Positions 1 to 7,508 of a stretch of 64,000 nucleotides of DNA are shown piece after piece. Every line of letters begins with the position of its first letter. Position 1 is the first letter of the stretch. The position numbers and the translations under genes are program-made. This stretch comes from Spirochaetaceae bacterium. GTDB lineage: Bacteria; Spirochaetota; Spirochaetia; SZUA-6; Bin103. Below the pieces are notes generated by a model, which saw nothing but the letters and a program-made list of their open reading frames with translations, searched no databases and was not told the origin of the DNA. The stretch is from the NCBI GenBank assembly GCA_028821475.1, contig JAPPGB010000083.1:99967-163966 (forward strand), read 5' to 3'.

Positions 1-2
1 GC

Positions 3-362
3 AGTGCGGCCGCCGGTGGCTGGAACTACGGTTTCTTCTCCGACGATCCCGAGAAACTGGAACTCGCGGTGGACCTCGTGATGCACCTGTATGCCAGTGC
101 CGACGGCATGGCGGGCTGGTGTGAAGCAGGCGGCTATCCGCCTTCGCGGGCAAGCGTCTACGACTATCCCGCCTTCCAGAGCAGATTCTTCCAGGAACTG
201 TCCGCGGTTCTTGCGGTAGCGAGACCGTGGCCTTCGAGCCCCACCATGCAGGTCATGTGGGGCGAAGCGACCAACGCCTACGAGGCGATGCTGCTTGGCC
301 AGATGACGCCCGAGGAAGCGGTGGATGCCTTCTGGGAGGGCACTCTCGACCAGATGAAATAG
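3..362 (+). CDS. ABC transporter substrate-binding protein, C-terminal fragment
   Basis: The window opens inside this gene, so only about 119 C-terminal residues are visible, with no start. The sequence (WNYGFFSDDPEKLELAVDLVM..., then YPPSRASVYDYPAF and EEAVDAFWEGTLDQMK) looks like the end of an extracellular sugar-type solute-binding protein. Such proteins often end in a helix carrying a pattern like '..eeAld.a.......'. Two MalF/MalG-type permeases follow directly, as in a complete carbohydrate ABC operon. The assignment rests mainly on this context and on the C-terminal helix; the substrate cannot be told. The start and lipoprotein signal lie outside the window. Confidence 0.7.
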   Translation, partial: SAAAGGWNYGFFSDDPEKLELAVDLVMHLYASADGMAGWCEAGGYPPSRASVYDYPAFQSRFFQELSAVLAVARPWPSSPTMQVMWGEATNAYEAMLLGQMTPEEAVDAFWEGTLDQMK

Positions 363-420
363 GTAGAGGGGGCTTCGGGACATTCGGGGCCCCCTCTTTC
401 GAGTTTCGGGGGGAGGGACT

Positions 421-1320
421 GTGACAAGAATCGGAGCCGCGCGTGAATTGGGATCGCGCATGGCGTGGCTCGCGCCGGCCATCATGTTCCTTGCGGTGTT
501 CATGGTCCTTCCCCTGTTCGACGTAATCCGGCTCAGTTTCACCACCGCATCCATCATCGAGCCGGAGTATTCGTATACCCTGTCGTCCTATGCCAAGGTA
601 TTCGGAGACAAGGATTTCCTCTGGTCGCTGTCCATTACCTTCATCTTCGTTGCCGCCAACTGCGTCCTGCAAATTCCACTGGGTCTGCTCATCGCCCTGG
701 CCGTCCACGCCGGCAAGGACAAGAAGGTACATGGCAGCATCCTGGCCAGAACTGCCGTCCTCACCGCTTGGATCATACCCGGCGTACTGGTCGGCATCCT
801 GTGGAAAACGCTGCTGTCGAGTGCCAGCTCCGGCATCATCAACCACTTCGTGCAATCGCTGGGCATGGAGCGCATTCCGTTTCTCCTCGATCCACTGTAT
901 GCGGTCATCTCCATCATTGGTGCCAACGTGTGGGGAGGAGCCGCCTTCTGCATGATCCTGCAGTACGCGGGGCTGCAACGGATTCCCGCCGAACTGTACG
1001 AGGTCTCGCGGGTGGACGGCGCGCGCGCCTGGCCGCAGTTTTTGCACATAACGTTGCCGCAACTGAAGCCGATCCTGTTCATCAACCTGGTGCTGATCAC
1101 GATTTCCAGCTTCAACACGTTCGACATGATCGCGACGCTCACCTCGGGCGGGCCCGCCGGCACCACCGAAGTATTGACCCTGGCCGCCTACATTCAGGTG
1201 TTTACCTACTGGAACATGGGCAGAGGCTCCGCCATCGCGGTCCTGCTGCTCGCCATTACCGTGGTCATGACCATCGTCTACTACAAGCTGTTCCAGTTGG
1301 ACGAAGACATTGCCGAATAG
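421..1320 (+). CDS. carbohydrate ABC transporter permease, MalF/UgpA type
   Basis: A 299-residue inner-membrane permease with about six hydrophobic segments. The EAA loop that contacts the ATPase is clear near residues 195-215 (EVSRVDGARAWPQFLHITLP). The GTG start is preceded by a GGGGGAGG ribosome site at the right distance, and 58 bp separate it from the binding-protein fragment. It should pair with the next permease to form the channel. No ATPase gene lies here, so a shared MsmK/UgpC-type ATPase elsewhere is likely (inference). The substrate is unknown, though the family typically carries sugars, polyols or glycerol phosphates. Confidence 0.9.
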   Translation: MTRIGAARELGSRMAWLAPAIMFLAVFMVLPLFDVIRLSFTTASIIEPEYSYTLSSYAKVFGDKDFLWSLSITFIFVAANCVLQIPLGLLIALAVHAGKDKKVHGSILARTAVLTAWIIPGVLVGILWKTLLSSASSGIINHFVQSLGMERIPFLLDPLYAVISIIGANVWGGAAFCMILQYAGLQRIPAELYEVSRVDGARAWPQFLHITLPQLKPILFINLVLITISSFNTFDMIATLTSGGPAGTTEVLTLAAYIQVFTYWNMGRGSAIAVLLLAITVVMTIVYYKLFQLDEDIAE

Positions 1321-1339
1321 GATGGCGGAGTAGCCCGGA

Positions 1340-2191
1340 ATGACGCCGACCGGCAAGCGCCTGGATGCAACGAGGATCCTGATCTACGCGTCCTACCTGA
1401 TCGTCATAGTGGTGTTCTGGGGACCGGTAACCTGGATGATATCGTTGTCTCTCAAGACCATTCCGGACATCCTCGCCTACCCCCCGAGGCTGTTTCCCAG
1501 CCGCCCCGCGATAGAGAACTACGGCACCATTTTCGTGCAGTCAACCATTCCCCGCAACATGGTCAACTCGGCCAAGATCACGGTCATCACGGTGGTCGGG
1601 ACCCTGCTCGTGACGGTGCCCGCGGCGTACGGTTTTTCGCGGTTCAGATTCAGGGGCCGGACGCAGATCTTGATGGCGATCCTGCTGTTTCAGATGATTT
1701 CGACGCTGATCATCATCCTGCCGCTGTACCGCTACTTCATCGTGCTGGACCTGTTGGATACTCATCACGGACTGATCATGATTTACATTACCGTGCAGAT
1801 TCCCTTTACCGTGTGGCTGTTGAAGGGTTTCTTCGATTCCATACCCAAGAGCCTGGACGATGCGGCCCGTATCGACGGAGCATCGCGGCTGCAAAGCGTG
1901 ATTCGGGTGATCGTGCCGGTCGCCATGCCGGGGATCGCCGCCGCGGTGCTGTTCAACACCATAAACGCCTGGTCGCAGTTCCTGATTCCGTTCATCCTGA
2001 TCGGCAAGGGCCGCCTGCAACCGATCTCGGTCGGGGTCGCCAAGTACGCCGAAACGGTGGGCGAAGCGATCGTCACCACGCACCTGCTGGCCGCGGCAAG
2101 CCTGATGGCGATGCTGCCGGCGATCGCCATCTTCATCGCCCTGCAGCGGTTCATCGTCAGAATATTGATCTCCGGCGCCGTGAAGGGCTAG
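1340..2191 (+). CDS. carbohydrate ABC transporter permease, MalG/UgpE type
   Basis: A 283-residue permease of the MalG class: an N-terminal hydrophobic segment, a periplasmic stretch, then five more membrane helices. Its EAA loop (DDAARIDGASRLQSVIRVIV) lies near residues 170-195. It starts 19 bp after the MalF-like gene and completes the heterodimeric channel. The stop is only 4 bp from the end of the convergent oxidoreductase gene, so no room remains for a separate terminator between them. Confidence 0.9.
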   Translation: MTPTGKRLDATRILIYASYLIVIVVFWGPVTWMISLSLKTIPDILAYPPRLFPSRPAIENYGTIFVQSTIPRNMVNSAKITVITVVGTLLVTVPAAYGFSRFRFRGRTQILMAILLFQMISTLIIILPLYRYFIVLDLLDTHHGLIMIYITVQIPFTVWLLKGFFDSIPKSLDDAARIDGASRLQSVIRVIVPVAMPGIAAAVLFNTINAWSQFLIPFILIGKGRLQPISVGVAKYAETVGEAIVTTHLLAAASLMAMLPAIAIFIALQRFIVRILISGAVKG

Positions 2192-2195
2192 TAGC

Positions 2196-2825
2196 CTAGG
2201 GCGCGACCAGAAAGTCTCTTCCCAGGCGGTGTGCGGTAGCGAGATTGCGCGTCCTGGCCTGCGCCGCCGCCTGGGGATCTTCGGTACCGGGCAGGAGGAC
2301 GAACTCGCAGTGGCCGACACCGACCGCGGGCTGCAGGCGGTCGTGGGCAAAGATCCGGCGCATGCCCTCGGCAACGCCCGATTGTTGGAAGGCATCGCCC
2401 GTGTTGCCGCCGGGACACAGCACCAGCGCCCTGGCGATCGACAGCCGCGGATAGGGGAAGGTTTCGTCCGGAAGGCCGTAGTCGTAGGCGTAGCCGCACA
2501 CCCAGACGCGGTCGAACCATCCCTTCAGCTTGGCGGGGCAGTCGCTCCACCACACCGGGAACACGAACGCCAGGCCATCGGCGCGGCCGATCTTGTCGTG
2601 CTCGGCCCTCACGTCGGCGGGCAGCGGGCTGTGCGCGCGGTTGCCGTGCACCTTGGTCTCGCGCTCGTACTCGGCGAGCGTCATGTCGGATCGGAAACCC
2701 ATCGCGTACAGATCCCCGACCTCGAACGTGTGCCCGCCCTCCTCAAGGCCGCGGCAGAGTGCATCCAGCACGGCCCCGGTAAACGACCGCCTGGTCGGGT
2801 GCGCGAACACGATGTAGGCATGCAT
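2196..2825 (-). CDS. NAD(P)H dehydrogenase (quinone)/flavodoxin-fold oxidoreductase
   Basis: About 209 residues starting MHAYIVFAHPTRRSFTGAVLDAL. The AHP..SF phosphate-binding loop is typical of the flavodoxin_2 family (NQO1, MdaB, KefF-like subunits), which bind FAD or FMN and reduce quinones by two electrons. The FPVWWSDCPAKLKGWFDRVW segment corresponds to the family's 'P.ww...PA.lKgw.dr' signature. The ATG was chosen because the conserved beta strand starts immediately after it; the frame is open 63 bp further upstream but carries no family residues. The gene converges with the ABC permeases. Its natural substrate is unknown. Confidence 0.85.
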   Translation of the reverse strand: MHAYIVFAHPTRRSFTGAVLDALCRGLEEGGHTFEVGDLYAMGFRSDMTLAEYERETKVHGNRAHSPLPADVRAEHDKIGRADGLAFVFPVWWSDCPAKLKGWFDRVWVCGYAYDYGLPDETFPYPRLSIARALVLCPGGNTGDAFQQSGVAEGMRRIFAHDRLQPAVGVGHCEFVLLPGTEDPQAAAQARTRNLATAHRLGRDFLVAP

Positions 2826-2954
2826 GGCGACCTCCGGAGCGGAATCGTTGCCGATGCGCGCCCGGTCACGCAACAGGTGCCGCCGCACGCCGGCGGCGCC
2901 GGAGCGGCAGGCCTGGTGGCACGTCAGGAGCGAGAGGGGTGTCGGCTGCCGGTA

Positions 2955-4478
2955 TCAACCCGGAGCCGCCGGCACCGGGAAGCGTGCGTTGCGGTCGAGG
3001 GGGTAGAGGCCGGGGCGCAGGCGGCGGTAGCGGCAGGCGGCGAAGTCGGGGCGGTGCACGCCCGGCGTGTCGAGGTCGAAGATGCGTTGGGCGATCTGCT
3101 GGTAGGTGCTGCGGAAGTGAACGGCCGACTTGAGCGCCACCACGCGCTGCCTGCGCGGCTCGATGCCGACGCTGCGCAGCAGCTCCGCGTCGAGCGGCTG
3201 CACCCGGCGCTCGGTCACCACCACCCGCACGCCCCCGCACTGCAGCACCGCGGTGCGGCCCATCTCGGTAACCCCGCCCGCACCCATGCGGCTGCGGGTC
3301 ACGAAGCGGCCGTCCGACAGCAGGCGCACCACCGCGCGCAGTGCCACCGGCTCGCCGTGGCGGCGGTCGGTCTTGCCGCCGAGGCGTATTTCGATCGCCT
3401 CCCCTACTCCGGCCGCGGCGGCCACGCCTACTGCTTCGGGGTCGGCGATCACTGCCACCACCGCGTCCTGGGCGCCGGTCGCGAGCAGCTCGCGCAGCAC
3501 CACGGTGCCGTCGCACGGCCCGCCGCCGCCCGGGTTGTCGGAGCCGTCGGCAAGCACTACCAGGCCGGTCGCCTGCTCGCGGGCGAAGCGTACCGCCTCC
3601 GCGACCGGCGTCAGGGTCACGTCGAAGTCGCGCCGGCGCCGCCAGATGGCGCGCGCCAGTTCGTCCGCGTGCGCCGCGGCCAGCTCCGCCGAGCCGTCCG
3701 CGGTGACCAGTACCGACGTGCCGGCGTCGCGGATGTCCGCGAACGGGAAGCCGTAGGCGATCGAGGCGTCCAGCACGCCCGGCTGCCGCGCCGTCTCCTG
3801 CGCCCGGTGCAGCAGGTCACGGGCCGGCGGGGTCAGGGTGCATTGCTTCGGCGGCATGGTGACCAGCGGCAACTGCACGTACGCAAGCCGCGGCCGCACC
3901 GTCCCGGCCGCGGTTGCGTGGATCAGCCGGCCCGCTTGCGCGCCGCGCTCGAACGCGTCCACGTGCGGGTACTCCTCGAACGCGATGATGGCGTCGGCGT
4001 AGGCGGCCATACGCTCGGTGACGTTGGCGTGCAGGTCGATGGTGACCACCAGCGGCACCCCGGCGCCCAGCACGGCGCGCGTGCGCTCGATCAGGTCGCC
4101 CTCGACGTCCTCACGGTGCTCGCTCACCATGGCGCCGTGCAGGTCGAGCAGCACCCCGCGGCAGCCGGCCTCCCGCCGCCGCCGGACGAGCCGCTCCAGC
4201 AGCACCGCGGCGAGTGCCTCGTACGCCGCCCGTTCCACTACGCCCGACGGGGTGGCGTACGCCCACAGCAGCGGCTCCAGCTCGAAGCCCAGCTCTTCGG
4301 CGGCGGCCAGGTAGCCGCCGTGCACGGTGCGGGTGCCGCGGAACCGGCGGCGTATCCGATCCGGCGAGGCATCCGCGGCCGGTGCTCCGGCGAAGTCGAA
4401 GTCCGCCAGCCGCGTCGGCGTGACGGCAAAGGTGTTGGTCTCGTGGCCGATGGCGGCGCTGAAGAAACGGGCGGCCAT
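2955..4478 (-). CDS. M81 family metallopeptidase (MlrC-like)
   Basis: About 507 residues starting MAARFFSAAIGHETNTFAVTP, the classic opening of the M81/MlrC family (named after the microcystin-degrading MlrC). Visible family motifs are GHETNTF at the N-terminus, DLHGAM and DLHANVT in the N-terminal domain, and DGSDNPGGGGPCDGT near residue 310, where the C-terminal domain begins. The His and Asp residues of these motifs are the likely zinc ligands. The protein is probably a cytoplasmic zinc hydrolase acting on linear peptides or similar amides; the real substrate is unknown. It is divergent from the ABC exporter operon, with about 73 bp between the two starts. Confidence 0.88.
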   Translation of the reverse strand: MAARFFSAAIGHETNTFAVTPTRLADFDFAGAPAADASPDRIRRRFRGTRTVHGGYLAAAEELGFELEPLLWAYATPSGVVERAAYEALAAVLLERLVRRRREAGCRGVLLDLHGAMVSEHREDVEGDLIERTRAVLGAGVPLVVTIDLHANVTERMAAYADAIIAFEEYPHVDAFERGAQAGRLIHATAAGTVRPRLAYVQLPLVTMPPKQCTLTPPARDLLHRAQETARQPGVLDASIAYGFPFADIRDAGTSVLVTADGSAELAAAHADELARAIWRRRRDFDVTLTPVAEAVRFAREQATGLVVLADGSDNPGGGGPCDGTVVLRELLATGAQDAVVAVIADPEAVGVAAAAGVGEAIEIRLGGKTDRRHGEPVALRAVVRLLSDGRFVTRSRMGAGGVTEMGRTAVLQCGGVRVVVTERRVQPLDAELLRSVGIEPRRQRVVALKSAVHFRSTYQQIAQRIFDLDTPGVHRPDFAACRYRRLRPGLYPLDRNARFPVPAAPG

Positions 4479-4551
4479 GTGTCCAATATCGGCAGCCGCC
4501 GGAGGCCGCCGCATGCCGCCGGCTGTTGTTATATTGGAATCTCCGGTAGAC

Positions 4552-6930
4552 ATGGAGCAGACCTTTCCGCAGCACATCCGCGACCGGCTCGCGGCGGCAG
4601 GAGTACGCCCCGAGGAGGTACGCCACGCGGTGCGTTCCGACCTCGGCGCGGACGGCCGCTACGGGTCGCAGTGGGCGCTGGCCACGGACACCGCCCTGCA
4701 CCTGGTGAACGCCGAGCGCATAGACTCGCACGCGCTGGCGGATCTCGGCGAGATGCAGGTGCAGGCGCTGGTCACCGGCGGTCTGCTCATGACGAGCCCC
4801 GGGGCCACCGGCACGGACGGTGTGGCATCTGCCACCGTCGCGGCGGAACACGGCGCCGAGGCGGCCGCGCCGCCTGCCGATCCGGCCGGCACGGACGGCG
4901 CGCTCTCCGAACCCGCTCCGGCGGGCCCTGGTGACGGCGCGGCCACGCCGGCGCCGGCCGCCGCGGACGGCGCCGAGCTGGATCGCCTGCTGCTGCGCTT
5001 CACCAACAGCGAGGCGCAGCGGTTCGAGACGTTCGCCCGCGCGGTGGCCGCCCTGCAGAAGGGCGAGCGGGCACAGGCGGTCGAGGCGGAGCGGGAGCGC
5101 CACTGCCCGCGCTGCGGGCTGCGCTACCCCGACCAGCACCGCAACGTGTGTCCGCGCTGCATAGACAAGCGCGGCCTGTTTCTGCGCGTGCTCGGCTACC
5201 TGACCCCCTACCGCGGCTGGGTGGCGCTGATCGCCGCCGCCATGGTCGCGGCCGCCGGTCTGCGCACCGCGGCGCCGCTGCTCAGCGGGCGGGTGCTGTT
5301 CGACGACGTGCTCGACCCGGCGGGGCGCTTCCACGGCCGCCTCGCCGAGCTGATCGCGGTGCTGGTCGCGGTCCACCTGCTCGGCGTGCTGGCCGAGGTG
5401 GTGCACATGCGCATTACCGCGCGCGTCTCGGTGAGCATGATCTACGACCTCAAGAACGAGATCTTCGCGGCACTGCAGCGGTTGTCGCTCGGGTTCTTCA
5501 CCCGCAAGCAGACCGGCGGGCTGATGGTGCGGGTCAATCACGACACGGACAACCTCGACTACTTCTTCATCGACGGCCTGCCCTACTTCATCGTCAACAT
5601 GGTGCAGATCGCGGCGATCGTGTCGGCCATGGCGGTCCTGCACTGGCCTCTCGCGCTGCTGCTCCTGATCCCGGCGCCGCTGGTAATACTGATCATTCGG
5701 CGGCTGGTTCCGCAGATCTGGCGCCTGTTCGGGCGGCAGTACCGTTCGCTGGCAGTCCTGAACGGCGTGGTCGAGGACTCCCTGAGCGGCGTGCGCGTGG
5801 TCAAGGCGTTCGGCAAGGAGCAGGAGGAAATCGAGCGGTTCGGGCCGGTCAACGACGAGGTGTTCCGCGCCCACCGCCGCACCCAGCGCACGCTGGCCAC
5901 CCTGTTCCCGTCCGTGGCCTTCCTGACCCAGGTGGGCGGCCTGGTGGTGTGGGCGGTAGGCGGCTGGCAGGTGGTGGCCGGCAACCTGACGTTCGGCGTG
6001 CTGATGAGCTTCGTCGGCTTCGTGGCGTTGTTGTATGAGCCGTTGCGATTCATGACCAAGGTGGTGGAGTGGTGGTCGGCTGCCATGAACTCCGCGCAGC
6101 GCATCTTCGAGATCCTCGATACGGTGCCCGAGGTCGCCGAACGCGCCGACCCGGTGCCGCTGCCAGAGATGCGGGGCGCCGTCGAATTGCGCGGTGTAAC
6201 GTTCGGCTACGAACCCAACAAGCCGGTGCTGCACGAGATCGACCTGCGCGTGGCCGCGGGCGAGACGGTCGGGCTGGTGGGGCGTACCGGCGCCGGCAAG
6301 TCGACGCTGATCAACCTGATGACGCGGTTGTACGACACCGGCTCCGGCCAGGTGCTGATCGACGGCATCGACGTGCGTGACCTGCGCACCGCCGACCTGC
6401 GCCGCCAGGTGGGCATCATCCTGCAGGATCCCTACCTGTTCGCCGGCAGCGTGGCGGACAACATCGCCTACGGCCGTCCCGGCGCCGGCCGCGCGGAAGT
6501 GGTCGCCGCGGCGCGGGCGGCGTTCGCGCACGACTTCATCACCGCGCTGCCCAACGGCTACGACACCGTGATCGGCAGCCGCGGCCACGGACTCTCCGGC
6601 GGCGAGCGGCAGCGCCTGTCGATCGCCCGCGCGGTGCTGCTCGATCCGCGCATCCTGATCCTGGACGAGGCGACCTCCTCGGTCGACTCGGCCACCGAGG
6701 AGATGATCCAGCATGCCCTGGAGCGCCTGGTCCACGGCCGCACCACCATCGCCATCGCCCACCGGCTGTCCACGCTGCGCATGGCGGACCGGCTGGTGGT
6801 GGTGGAGCAGGGCCGCCTGGTGGAGCAGGGCACGCACGACGAGTTGATGGCACGCGGCGGCGTCTACTGCCGGCTGGCACGCAAGCAGCAGGACGCCCTG
6901 GCGGTGATCGGGATCGGCGCCGAGCGATGA
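4552..6930 (+). CDS. ABC exporter (fused permease/ATPase) with N-terminal domain and zinc ribbon
   Basis: A 792-residue type I exporter half-transporter. In order: an N-terminal domain of about 85 residues (WALATDTALHLVN...), an Ala/Pro-rich linker, a helix, a four-cysteine ribbon (C185, C188, C200, C203; CPRCGLRY...CPRC), six membrane helices (about 215-500), and an ATPase with Walker A near 577 (GRTGAGKST), signature LSGGERQR near 681 and Walker B ILILDEAT near 705. The ATG was chosen because the frame upstream lies over the divergent peptidase gene. Its stop overlaps the DUF1854 start by 4 bp (ATGA). With the second exporter downstream it probably forms a heterodimer. This architecture is known from ABC proteins annotated near cyanophycin genes, but no cyanophycin synthetase is present here. 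Confidence 0.88.
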   Translation: MEQTFPQHIRDRLAAAGVRPEEVRHAVRSDLGADGRYGSQWALATDTALHLVNAERIDSHALADLGEMQVQALVTGGLLMTSPGATGTDGVASATVAAEHGAEAAAPPADPAGTDGALSEPAPAGPGDGAATPAPAAADGAELDRLLLRFTNSEAQRFETFARAVAALQKGERAQAVEAERERHCPRCGLRYPDQHRNVCPRCIDKRGLFLRVLGYLTPYRGWVALIAAAMVAAAGLRTAAPLLSGRVLFDDVLDPAGRFHGRLAELIAVLVAVHLLGVLAEVVHMRITARVSVSMIYDLKNEIFAALQRLSLGFFTRKQTGGLMVRVNHDTDNLDYFFIDGLPYFIVNMVQIAAIVSAMAVLHWPLALLLLIPAPLVILIIRRLVPQIWRLFGRQYRSLAVLNGVVEDSLSGVRVVKAFGKEQEEIERFGPVNDEVFRAHRRTQRTLATLFPSVAFLTQVGGLVVWAVGGWQVVAGNLTFGVLMSFVGFVALLYEPLRFMTKVVEWWSAAMNSAQRIFEILDTVPEVAERADPVPLPEMRGAVELRGVTFGYEPNKPVLHEIDLRVAAGETVGLVGRTGAGKSTLINLMTRLYDTGSGQVLIDGIDVRDLRTADLRRQVGIILQDPYLFAGSVADNIAYGRPGAGRAEVVAAARAAFAHDFITALPNGYDTVIGSRGHGLSGGERQRLSIARAVLLDPRILILDEATSSVDSATEEMIQHALERLVHGRTTIAIAHRLSTLRMADRLVVVEQGRLVEQGTHDELMARGGVYCRLARKQQDALAVIGIGAER

Positions 6931-7508
6931 GCGACGAGCTGTCAACAATGAACGACCGGGCTCAGGGCGCCAACGGCAGTGGAGCATCGGACGCATCGGA
7001 CGGGTACGCTGCCGAGGTGCGCATGCTGGACCCGCGAGCGCTGCGCTTTACCGCTACCGACGGTGGCTTCCTGGCGCTGACCGTGACCGGAGATACGGGC
7101 GCCGAGCACTACCCGCGCATCAATGCCTTCCGAACGTTTCCGCTGAGCGCCGCCGACCACTACCTCTCGTTGCGTGCCCCCGACGGTAACGAGATCGGCA
7201 TGCTCGAGTCGCTCGCCGACTTGCGCTCGGACCAGGCGGCGCTGCTGCGCCACGAATTGGAGCGGCGCTACTTCACCCCGGTGATCGAGCGGATACGCTC
7301 CCTGAAAGAGGAATTCGGCTACTCCTACTGGCTGGTCGATACCGATGCCGGGCAGCGGCGGTTCACGGTGCAGAGCGGCAAGAACAACGTCACCGCGGTC
7401 AGCGACACCCGCCTGCTGATCGTCGACGTCGACGGCAACCGCTTCTTCGTGGACGACTACCGCAGCCTCGACCGCAACGTGCTGCGCACCCTGGAGACGC
7501 TGCTGTGA
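6927..7508 (+). CDS. DUF1854 domain protein
   Basis: A 193-residue soluble protein. After about 30 variable residues it matches the DUF1854 pattern as I remember it: RFTATDGGFLALTV, then YPRINAFRTFPLSAADHYLSLR, then a helix ERRYFTPVIERIRSLKEEFGYSYWLVDTDAG, and finally FFVDDYRSLDRNVLRTLETLL. No catalytic motif or membrane segment is visible. It is locked between two ABC exporter genes by 4-bp overlaps on both sides (ATGA upstream, GTGA downstream), so the three are probably made in fixed ratio. A regulatory or adaptor role for the exporter is inferred; its biochemical function is not known to me. Confidence 0.85.
   Translation: MSDELSTMNDRAQGANGSGASDASDGYAAEVRMLDPRALRFTATDGGFLALTVTGDTGAEHYPRINAFRTFPLSAADHYLSLRAPDGNEIGMLESLADLRSDQAALLRHELERRYFTPVIERIRSLKEEFGYSYWLVDTDAGQRRFTVQSGKNNVTAVSDTRLLIVDVDGNRFFVDDYRSLDRNVLRTLETLL

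Noticed and set aside
2229..4934. Long plus-strand frame of 901 codons opposite the oxidoreductase and M81 genes
   Set aside because: Composition is Arg/Gly/Ala-rich without any family match, and it lies antisense to two well-supported genes. High GC leaves stop-free frames by chance.
4111..6996. Minus-strand frame of 961 codons across the first exporter
   Set aside because: It is rich in Gln/His/Arg/Gly, the typical antisense reading of a GC-rich gene, with no motif.
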